DNA of 5,184 bases, taken from contig CAYOVG010000429.1 in NCBI GenBank assembly GCA_964407285.1, forward strand, positions 1 through 5,184. Reading direction: 5' to 3'. The notes under the pieces were generated by a model that did not search any database, was not told the DNA's origin, and saw only the letters and a list, made by a program, of their open reading frames with translations. Every line of letters starts with the position of its first letter. The first letter of the stretch is position 1. The stretch comes from CAYOVG01 sp964407285. Its GTDB lineage: Bacteria; Desulfobacterota; Syntrophobacteria; Syntrophobacterales; Syntrophobacteraceae. Shown piece after piece: positions 1 to 4,978 of the stretch. The translations under genes and the position numbers were made by a program.

Positions 1-2438
1 TTCTGGTCGGCCGCCCCGGCGGCCGCGGCCGCGGCAAAGGCCTGGCCGAGGGCGATGCATGCATCGTTGGAGGGAACATGCACATGGCTGAACACCTCCA
101 GCCCGCGGGCCTGGAGCTCCATATCCAGTTGCTCCAGGAGAAACGCGTTCTGGAATACCCCGCCGCTCAGCGCAACCCTCTGAAGTCCCGTCTCGCGGCT
201 CGCCCGGAGCGCCGCTTCCGCCAGCAGATAGATCAGCCCGTTATGAAAGCGGGCGGAAATGATTCCCGCGGGGACCCCCAACGCGACGTCGCGCACCACT
301 TCCTCCACCATGGGGAACGTATCCAGTATCCACAGGTCCCCTTCCTTATGGATGCGGCTTTTGTAAATCCATTCATCCGGCTCGAGGACCTGCTCCAGTT
401 CGATTGCGGCCTGCCCCTCGTAGCTCACGCTGTCCCGCAACCCCGCCAGTGAGGAGACCGCGTCGAAGAGGCGGCCGCACGAAGACGTGAGCGGGGCGTT
501 GATGTTCTGCTGAAGGGCCTGGATGAGGAGTTGCACCTTCCGAAGCGGCCACCTGTCCCGCGGGACCCCGAGCGCGCCTCCATCGGTCCGCGCCTCGACC
601 GGCCCCTTCAATCCCGCGAAATTCTTCTCGAAACCGCCTGGGTCGATGCTCCACATGTAGCTCAGGGCCATCCTCCAGGGTTCCTTCACCGCCTTGTCCC
701 CTCCGAGGAGCGGCACTTGCCGCAGGCGCCCCAACCGTTTGAAGCGATGTCCGTCCACGGCGAGCAGTTCGCCGCCCCAGATGGTCCCGTCGGGGCCGTA
801 CCCCGAGCCGTCGAGCGCCAGTCCCAGGACCGGGCCGGACACGTTCTGCTCGGCGACCACGGACGCTATGTGGGCATGGTGGTGTTGCACGCTGAGTCGG
901 AGCGCTCCCTTTTGCCGGTCCGCCCACTGGCTGCTGAGGTAGTCGGGGTGCATGTCCCGCACGATCAGTTCCGGCTCGATGTCGAGAATGCGTTGCAGGT
1001 GTTCGATTGTGTGGTCGAAGGAGTGGAGGGTTTCCAGGTTCTCCAGGTCGCCTATGTGCGCGCTGAGGAAAGCCTCCCCGCCGCGGGTGAGGCATACCGT
1101 GTTCTTGAGTTCGGCTCCGACGCCCAGCACCGCGGGGACCTCCTCCCGCAGGAAAACCGGTACCGGAACATAGCCGCGAGCGCGGCGCAGCGGGCGGGGC
1201 TTGTGGTTCAGGACCCGCGTGACCGAATCGTCACAGCGCATATGAATGTCGCGATCGTGGAACAGGTAGAAATCGGCGATGCCTTTCAGTCTTTCCCCGG
1301 CTTCCTCGTTGCCCGTTGCGATGGGTTCATCGCTTTGATTGCCGCTGGTCATGACGAGCGCGCGGGGCTTTCCGTCCCCCTCGCCGAAAAGCAGGTAGTG
1401 GAGCGGCGTATAGGGAAGGAATGCTCCGAGGTAGCGATTCCGGGGCGCGATGCTCGGGGCCAGGGACGGGCATGACGGCCCCGGGTATGGCGGTTCCGTC
1501 CACGACGGTTCGGGAAGCCGTTTCAGGAGCACGATGGGCCGCTCGGGACTCTGGAGAAGCGCCTCTTCCTCCGCGGATACCTTGCAGTACCGCCTTATGG
1601 CGTCAACGTCAGGGAACATTACCGCGAAGGGCTTCTCCTCGCGGATCTTGCGCCTGCGAAGACTCCTCACGGCATTCTCGTTGACCGCATCGACGGCCAG
1701 GTGGAACCCTCCCAACCCTTTGACGGCGACGACGGCGCCCCCCTCCAGCAGGCGCGCGCATTTCCGGACGGCCTTCTGTTTCCCGGCGATCGTCTTCCCG
1801 GAGGCCGATTCGAGCCACACCTGCGGCCCGCAATCCCAGCAGCCGTTGGGCTGCGCGTGGAATCGCCTGTTGCCGGGGTCTTCGTATTCCGCCTCGCAGG
1901 CGGCGCACATCCGGAACCCGGCCATGGTGGTCTTGTCCCTGTCGTAGGGAACGTCCTTTATGATGGTATAGCGGGGACCGCAATTGGTGCAGTTGATGAA
2001 AGGGTAAAGATAGCGCCTGTTCCGGCGGTCGAAAAGCTCGCGCAGGCAGTCGGCGCATGTACAGACGTCCGGCGATACCAGGGTTCGACGCGACCGGCCC
2101 CGGTTGCTTTCCAGGATGCGGAAGCCCTCCATCGGCGAGAAGGGCCGTTCGGCCACGTCCAGCCCCACGATGCGCGCCAGCGGCGGAGCCTCGGCCGGGA
2201 TGTCCCTCAAAAAGCTCTCGATCCGGAGCCCGTGTCCGGCGATTTCCATCTCCACCCCGTCCGACCGGTTGCGCACCCATCCGGAAAGCTGATGACGCCT
2301 GGCCAGTTGGAAGATGAAAGGACGAAAGCCCACACCCTGCACGATGCCCTGCACGTGGATTCGGACACGTCGCTCTTCTACCGCGGGGTTTGTGTCTTCT
2401 TCTTTTCGCAAACTTTCTCTTCCAGCCATGCGAGCCAT
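1..2438 (-). CDS. hypF: Carbamoyltransferase HypF, [NiFe]-hydrogenase maturation (C-terminal end cut by window edge)
   Basis: HypF uses carbamoyl phosphate and ATP to make a carbamoyl-adenylate and passes the carbamoyl group to the C-terminal cysteine of HypE, where it becomes the CN ligand of the hydrogenase iron; it is cytoplasmic. I read 812 uninterrupted codons. An acylphosphatase domain covers about residues 22-112, with catalytic Arg39 (GVGFRPF) and Asn57. Two zinc fingers follow, each CxxC-x18-CxxC: Cys128/131/150/153 and Cys178/181/200/203. A YrdC-like domain starts near 215 (KGLGGFHL at 240-247, later TSGNQSDEP). The Kae1-like transferase domain carries HHHAH (519-523), DGSGYGPDGTIWGGE (543-557) and SGGVFQN (758-764). 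The family is usually 750-820 residues, so only a few are missing. The start lies inside hypB: ATG at 2438 (GAGGG nine bases upstream) or ATG at 2429; a stop lies five codons above 2438. The only later candidate, GTG at 2354, would remove the first beta strand. The C-terminus is Ala-rich. Confidence 0.97.
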   Translation of the reverse strand, partial: MARMAGRESLRKEEDTNPAVEERRVRIHVQGIVQGVGFRPFIFQLARRHQLSGWVRNRSDGVEMEIAGHGLRIESFLRDIPAEAPPLARIVGLDVAERPFSPMEGFRILESNRGRSRRTLVSPDVCTCADCLRELFDRRNRRYLYPFINCTNCGPRYTIIKDVPYDRDKTTMAGFRMCAACEAEYEDPGNRRFHAQPNGCWDCGPQVWLESASGKTIAGKQKAVRKCARLLEGGAVVAVKGLGGFHLAVDAVNENAVRSLRRRKIREEKPFAVMFPDVDAIRRYCKVSAEEEALLQSPERPIVLLKRLPEPSWTEPPYPGPSCPSLAPSIAPRNRYLGAFLPYTPLHYLLFGEGDGKPRALVMTSGNQSDEPIATGNEEAGERLKGIADFYLFHDRDIHMRCDDSVTRVLNHKPRPLRRARGYVPVPVFLREEVPAVLGVGAELKNTVCLTRGGEAFLSAHIGDLENLETLHSFDHTIEHLQRILDIEPELIVRDMHPDYLSSQWADRQKGALRLSVQHHHAHIASVVAEQNVSGPVLGLALDGSGYGPDGTIWGGELLAVDGHRFKRLGRLRQVPLLGGDKAVKEPWRMALSYMWSIDPGGFEKNFAGLKGPVEARTDGGALGVPRDRWPLRKVQLLIQALQQNINAPLTSSCGRLFDAVSSLAGLRDSVSYEGQAAIELEQVLEPDEWIYKSRIHKEGDLWILDTFPMVEEVVRDVALGVPAGIISARFHNGLIYLLAEAALRASRETGLQRVALSGGVFQNAFLLEQLDMELQARGLEVFSHVHVPSNDACIALGQAFAAAAAAGAADQ

Positions 2439-3058
2439 GCTTCCAGACCCTCACCGGTCCGGCACGACACCTCGAACACCTTCTGGCCGGCGTTGAGTTG
2501 GCGCGCCCGTTCGTGGATTTTCCCCATATCGCAATCCACATAGGGGAGGAGATCTATCTTGTTGATAAGGAGCACCGAAGAGATCTGGAACATGAGAGGG
2601 TACTTGAGAGGTTTGTCGTCCCCCTCCGCGACGCTCAGGATCATGACCTTGTAGTGCTCTCCCAGGTTGAATTCCGCCGGGCAAACCAGGTTGCCCACGT
2701 TTTCTATAATGAGTATATCGACATTTTCCAGGTCCAGGGATTCCATCGCGATCTGGATCATGTTCCCGTCCAGGTGACAGCCTCCCTCGGTATTGATCTG
2801 AACGGCCTGGACCCCTTTCCGATGGATACGCTCCGCATCGTATGAGGACTGAAGGTCACCCTCTATGACCGCAATCCCGAGGCGGCCCTTGAGACCGTCG
2901 ATGGTCCGCTCCAGCAGCGATGTCTTTCCGGCCCCCGGAGAACTCATCAGGTTGACGGCGAGAACCCCCGCCCCGTCGAACCGCTTCCGGTTGGACGCCG
3001 CCAACCGCTCGTTGGCCTCCAGAATACTGCGAACCACAGGGACCTTAATTTCCGCCAT
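2378..3058 (-). CDS. hypB: Hydrogenase nickel incorporation GTPase HypB
   Basis: HypB is a SIMIBI-class GTPase that works with HypA to insert nickel into the large subunit of [NiFe]-hydrogenases after HypCDEF have installed Fe(CN)2CO. The 226-residue product has the P-loop SSPGAGKTS (39-47), an EGDLQSSYDAERI segment (66-78) with metal/switch acidic residues, and the guanine-specificity motif NKID within LLINKIDLLPYV. The G-domain metal site is complete: Cys94-His95 in EGGCHLD and Cys126 in GNLVCPAEF. The N-terminus is short (MAEIKVPVVRSILEANERLA) and has neither the CxxCGC motif of the E. coli protein nor a His-rich nickel-storage stretch. The ATG at 3058 follows GGGAG by six bases and overlaps the end of hypA by 14 bases, which suggests translational coupling. 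The stop is TAG. The last residues, CEKKKTQTPR, extend past the usual family end and are encoded in the overlap with hypF. Confidence 0.98.
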   Translation of the reverse strand: MAEIKVPVVRSILEANERLAASNRKRFDGAGVLAVNLMSSPGAGKTSLLERTIDGLKGRLGIAVIEGDLQSSYDAERIHRKGVQAVQINTEGGCHLDGNMIQIAMESLDLENVDILIIENVGNLVCPAEFNLGEHYKVMILSVAEGDDKPLKYPLMFQISSVLLINKIDLLPYVDCDMGKIHERARQLNAGQKVFEVSCRTGEGLEAWLAWLEEKVCEKKKTQTPR

Positions 3059-3410
3059 CTTCTTCTCCCGTCTCCCCCTCGATCGTAACGAGGTTAAGTT
3101 CCCTTCCGCTGATCAGCTCCATTGCCGGCATTCCGCACTGCGCGCATGTGAAGTCATGGTCCTCGACTTCGAAGACCGTTGCGCACTCGGAGCACCGGGC
3201 CACCACCGGGAGGGTCTCGATCTCCAGCACCGCTTCCGATGCAATCGTGTCTTGCCGCATCAGTTCGAAGCAGAACCGCAACGACTCGGGCACAACGGCG
3301 GCCAGCGCTCCGATTTGAAGCCTGATCAGCTTCACCTGGTTGAGCCCGTTCCTTTGTCCCTCTTCGACTACGATATCCAAGATGTTTTGAGCGATGGACA
3401 TTTCGTGCAC
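3045..3410 (-). CDS. hypA: Hydrogenase nickel metallochaperone HypA
   Basis: HypA binds nickel and a structural zinc and delivers nickel to the hydrogenase large subunit with HypB. I choose the GTG at 3410 as start because it gives fMet-His-Glu-Met-Ser-Ile-Ala-Gln, the family-typical MHE(M)S N-terminus in which His2 and the N-terminal amine bind nickel. It is preceded by GGGGA nine bases away. An in-frame ATG at 3455 would bury this motif under 15 extra residues, and the ATG at 3401 would delete His2. The product is 121 residues, close to the family norm of 113-120. The zinc site is two CxxC pairs, Cys73/76 and Cys89/92, spaced as in the family. LRFCFELMRQDT (44-55) is also typical. The stop TAA overlaps the hypB start by 14 bases. 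This is the first gene of the hypABF unit; about 825 bp upstream carry no gene. Confidence 0.96.
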   Translation of the reverse strand: MHEMSIAQNILDIVVEEGQRNGLNQVKLIRLQIGALAAVVPESLRFCFELMRQDTIASEAVLEIETLPVVARCSECATVFEVEDHDFTCAQCGMPAMELISGRELNLVTIEGETGEEDGGN

Positions 3411-3419
3411 AACAACGAT

Positions 3420-3424
3420 TCCCC
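3420..3424 (-). promoter_or_regulatory. Ribosome binding site supporting the GTG start of hypA
   Basis: On the minus strand GGGGA lies nine bases before the GTG at 3410. It is a weak to moderate Shine-Dalgarno match, but it supports the start that yields the conserved nickel-binding Met-His-Glu N-terminus. Confidence 0.5.
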
Positions 3425-3477
3425 GCGAGATAAGAGGATGCTCCCCAAGGGCCATGGCTTGCGCGACGGCTTTTGGG

Positions 3478-3505
3478 AATTAACACACTGGATGGTCCGG
3501 GTCAA
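3478..3505 (-). promoter_or_regulatory. Possible sigma-70-type promoter for hypABF
   Basis: On the minus strand TTGACC (3505-3500) resembles a -35 box, and after a 16-base spacer TTAATT (3483-3478) is a poor -10 match. Transcription would start near 3471, leaving a leader of about 60 bases before hypA. No clear sigma-54 element (TGGCAC-N5-TTGC) was seen. The call rests mainly on the -35 box and position. Confidence 0.25.
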
Positions 3506-3551
3506 GGTGATGGCCGGTTTTTGTGGGGTATAACGATTGGATGGGAAAGGC

Positions 3552-3580
3552 GGGCGGAAAGAGCGGAAGAAGAGCGGAAG
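3552..3580. repeat. Three close copies of a GCGGAA-centred direct repeat
   Basis: GGGCGGAAA (3552-3560), GAGCGGAAG (3561-3569) and GAGCGGAAG (3572-3580) lie in a row. The last two are identical 9-mers 11 bases apart, about one helical turn. Another GCGGAA occurs at 3657. They sit about 140-170 bases upstream of the hypA start and could be regulator sites or simple purine-rich repeats. Confidence 0.5.
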
Positions 3581-3595
3581 GATGGCTGCGGGCGG

Positions 3596-3617
3596 CCCGG
3601 GCGATACATTGCCCGGG
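3596..3617. other. Stem-loop, 7-bp CCCGGGC/GCCCGGG stem with 8-base loop
   Basis: CCCGGGC (3596-3602) and GCCCGGG (3611-3617) are perfect inverted copies around the loop GATACATT. No T-run follows on either strand, so a simple terminator is unlikely. It lies about 190 bases upstream of hypA and could fold in a long leader transcript or be a DNA binding palindrome. Confidence 0.55.
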
Positions 3618-3676
3618 TGCGCGGCGAATGAATTCAAACGGCTGATATCGAGGAGAGCGGAAAACCTTTACGCGCC

Positions 3677-3704
3677 ACGCGCGCAATGGTCGGCGCGCGT
3701 TTTG
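3677..3704 (+). terminator. Possible terminator-like hairpin with short T tract
   Basis: ACGCGCGC (3677-3684) and GCGCGCGT (3693-3700) form a perfect 8-bp stem around the 8-base loop AATGGTCG, followed on the plus strand by TTTG. The stem is strong but the T tract is short, and no plus-strand gene precedes it within the gap, so the terminator role is uncertain. The inverted repeat itself is certain. Confidence 0.35.
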
Positions 3705-3984
3705 TATTCCATTGTCCGGAATGCGCCGCCGTACCGCATATCCCTGCTGTTGCCGGCCTTGACCGAGGACCCGGCGCACGGGGGATTTCGAGCGCAAATC
3801 AACCCCTTAGGCAACTCCAAAGAATTAACCTGCCGGATTCCCGGTCCCTTCCGGTTCCCGGATTTCAATTCCCTGGTAGGTTATTTGTTGTGGATTGCCT
3901 TACGGGAGTCGCCTCAAAAATGCCGTATCCCGTCGCAACGGGCCTTTTCGAATCGCAGGTTGCCGGGTTGGCGGTGGATCGTTT

Positions 3985-4012
3985 CCGGTGAGTTGCCTCG
4001 GGAGGCGACCGG
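3985..4012. other. Bulged stem-loop in the gap
   Basis: CCGGT (3985-3989) pairs with ACCGG (4008-4012), and inside it GCCT (3995-3998) pairs with AGGC (4003-4006) around the loop CGGG, leaving an asymmetric internal loop of five bases against one. Its role is unknown; it could be part of a structured transcript or chance in GC-rich DNA. Confidence 0.4.
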
Positions 4013-4133
4013 CGCGGCCCGCCGGGTCCAGTGAATCCCCATTGCCGTCCGGCCTCCATCGGATGCGATCGCGCAGCCGCGGCCTGCCGGCGCAAAACCC
4101 GCCACACGGCCATCGCCCACGAACGCCGGACTC

Positions 4134-4226
4134 GCAATCCGTAACGCGTTTTACGGCAAACCCGTAACTCGCAACCCGCAACTCGCAACTCGAAGCCCGC
4201 AACTCGAAGCCCGTAACCCGCAACTT
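4134..4226. repeat. Heptamer (7-bp) tandem repeat array
   Basis: From 4164 to 4226 there are nine head-to-tail 7-bp units with consensus G(C/T)AAC(T/C)C on the plus strand. Two of the units have the variant form GAAGCCC and the last ends in TT. Degenerate units precede it at 4134-4140 (GCAATCC) and 4141-4147 (GTAACGC). Because 7 is not a multiple of 3, any frame through it gives a 7-residue protein repeat of the VAGxxLR type on the minus strand, which is an artefact and not a gene. It resembles the short tandemly repeated heptamers known from several bacterial groups. It ends ten bases before the stop codon of the small regulator gene. Confidence 0.9.
4139..4156. repeat. Short inverted repeat CCGTAA/TTACGG
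   Basis: CCGTAA (4139-4144) and TTACGG (4151-4156) are perfect inverted copies with a 6-base centre CGCGTT; the inner AACGCGTT is also self-complementary. It sits at the degenerate edge of the heptamer array and about 80 bases after the stop of the small regulator. No T-run follows, so I do not call a terminator. Confidence 0.5.
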
Positions 4227-4235
4227 TCAAACAAA

Positions 4236-4658
4236 TCAGACGCCTGTGCTCACGCGTTTCAGAATGATCTTGTTCTCCTCTCGGTAAATCTCGAAAGTAT
4301 CGCCGATAGTGAAGCCGAGATCATTGATCAAAAGGGTCTTATTGAGAGTGATGCTGCCGCTCTGGCCGATGGTGCGGCCGGCCGGGCTCTTGATGATGAT
4401 TGCCGCCGGGATCGATTCGGACGATTGCTGTGGTGTATTCGAGGGCATCTGAACGGGGGCTTTGACGGCAGAGTTGCCGTTAGCGGCGAAATCTACGCTC
4501 GGTATCTCTCCCAATTCCGCGAGACCTTTCATGTAGAGGTCCTGGACTTCGCTCTTGAATCTCAGTCCGAAGATCTTCTGGACCGTCTCCAGGGACCTGC
4601 CGTTGCGGACCTCGTTTACAATAAGTTTGGGATCGATGTTCTTGTACTGGACTTCCAT
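4236..4658 (-). CDS. Small putative DNA-binding protein, HTH-like N-terminus plus AbrB/SpoVT-like C-terminal domain
   Basis: No named family recognised; a 140-residue protein. Residues 97-136 (GSITLNKTLLINDLG, then FTIGDTFEIYREENKIILKRV) match the AbrB/SpoVT swapped-hairpin pattern: a strand, a short helix ending L-G, a GD turn, then two strands ending KIILK. Residues 12-45 (LIVNEVRNGRSLETVQKIFG onwards) look like a helix-turn-helix with a Gly turn, and 55-85 is a Ser/Pro/Gln-rich linker. I prefer ATG 4658 because AGGAG lies seven bases upstream; ATG at 4682 or 4673 would place extra Arg-rich residues before it. Hand counts give about 45-50 percent GC in parts, clearly below the hyp genes, which hints at separate ancestry. 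It is transcribed alone, away from the flavoprotein gene and toward hypA across the gap. Role is inferred: a dimeric transcription regulator, possibly of itself or the divergent gene; an antitoxin is possible but no toxin gene adjoins. Confidence 0.85.
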   Translation of the reverse strand: MEVQYKNIDPKLIVNEVRNGRSLETVQKIFGLRFKSEVQDLYMKGLAELGEIPSVDFAANGNSAVKAPVQMPSNTPQQSSESIPAAIIIKSPAGRTIGQSGSITLNKTLLINDLGFTIGDTFEIYREENKIILKRVSTGV

Positions 4659-4665
4659 TCTCCTA

Positions 4666-4670
4666 CTCCT
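4666..4670 (-). promoter_or_regulatory. Ribosome binding site deciding the start of the small regulator
   Basis: On the minus strand AGGAG (4670-4666) lies seven bases before the ATG at 4658, the best spacing among the three in-frame ATG codons nearby. A second AGGAG sits one base from that ATG, too close to serve it. Confidence 0.65.
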
Positions 4671-4683
4671 CATACAATCCATG

Positions 4684-4706
4684 AGCGGTTAGTGTGTAGC
4701 GGTTAG
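4684..4706. promoter_or_regulatory. Perfect 9-bp direct repeat, candidate operator of the small regulator
   Basis: AGCGGTTAG occurs at 4684-4692 and again at 4698-4706, separated by TGTGT, a 14-base period. It lies immediately downstream of the presumed -10 box and over the expected transcription start of the small regulator, which is where a repressor would bind. The repeat is seen directly; the operator role is inference. Confidence 0.5.
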
Positions 4707-4735
4707 ATAATAATCATCGAATTCCGGTTTTGAAA
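4707..4735 (-). promoter_or_regulatory. Possible promoter of the small regulator
   Basis: On the minus strand TATTAT (4712-4707) matches the -10 consensus at five of six bases in an AT-rich patch. Seventeen bases upstream the -35 position reads TTTCAA, a weak match. Transcription would start near 4700, inside the 9-bp direct repeat. Confidence 0.35.
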
Positions 4736-4844
4736 TACCCTGAATTGCATTTACCTACAGTGAGCCGCAAATGATATGCGACGGATGGTTTTGCATGTGT
4801 GGGCAGAAAAATGACCTCGTCCCGCCGGCGCTTACGACAATTTT

Positions 4845-4875
4845 TTTACACCTTCGCCGAAGTCTCTGGTATAAA
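4845..4875 (+). promoter_or_regulatory. Extended -10 promoter of the flavoprotein gene, with spacer palindrome
   Basis: TGGTATAAA (4867-4875) is a good extended -10 element (TGn followed by TATAAA). TTTACA (4845-4850) is a reasonable -35 box with a long 19-base spacer, or TTACAC with 18. The spacer contains the 11-base palindrome CTTCGCCGAAG (4852-4862), placed where a repressor or activator could act. Transcription would start near 4882, giving a leader of about 97 bases before the ATG at 4979. Confidence 0.55.
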
Positions 4876-4887
4876 ATGGGGACTCGC

Positions 4888-4904
4888 CGGTCGTGCGCCG
4901 ACCG
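4888..4904 (+). other. Hairpin in the flavoprotein gene leader
   Basis: CGGTCG (4888-4893) and CGACCG (4899-4904) form a perfect 6-bp stem with the five-base loop TGCGC, just after the predicted transcription start. No T-run follows and no known riboswitch pattern such as the FMN element was recognised. It may stabilise the 5' end or be chance. Confidence 0.4.
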
Positions 4905-4978
4905 CTTGCCGGTGCGGCCACGATCATCGCCATGCGTTTTGAAGGAGCTATCCGCATTGTCTACCGGGGGAGCGAGAG

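Larger units (their letters stand above)
3411..4235. other. Gene-free, structure- and repeat-rich intergenic region
   Basis: About 825 bases between the small regulator and hypA hold no reading frame with recognisable protein features, a plausible ribosome site and normal composition. Short open frames on both strands are rich in Arg, Pro and Gly and overlap each other. The stretch instead contains GC-rich stem-loops, GCGGAA direct repeats near 3552-3580, a short inverted repeat near 4139-4156 and a heptamer tandem array near its right end. I see no tRNA, rRNA, RNase P, tmRNA or transposase remnant. It may contain the hypA promoter and possibly a structured RNA, but neither is shown directly. 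Confidence 0.65.

Noticed and set aside
531..2543. Long open frames on the plus strand opposite hypF (about 314 and 280 codons)
   Set aside because: They share the codon register of hypF on the opposite strand, a known effect of high GC content and codon bias. Their products show no domain pattern, while the minus strand encodes every HypF motif.
3537..4034. Plus-strand open frame of about 165 codons in the gap
   Set aside because: It begins with a purine-rich Lys/Arg/Gly stretch from the GCGGAA repeats, runs through two strong hairpins, and has no recognisable domain.
4150..4215. GGCAAACC within the repeat region, recalling the cyclic-di-GMP (GEMM) riboswitch
   Set aside because: The matching second half (GACGCAAAGCC type) is absent, the similarity comes from the heptamer repeat, and the next plus-strand gene is about 760 bases away.
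3865..4230. Minus-strand open frame with VAGYGLR/VAGFELR/VAGCELR repeats
   Set aside because: The protein repeat is just the 7-bp tandem array read in frame; the rest is low-complexity and no ribosome site supports it.
4820..4850. GC-rich segment followed by seven T bases, possible terminator
   Set aside because: Only a very short CGCCGGCG palindrome precedes the T-run and it is separated from it; no plus-strand gene ends there. The T-run better fits the upstream part of the promoter.
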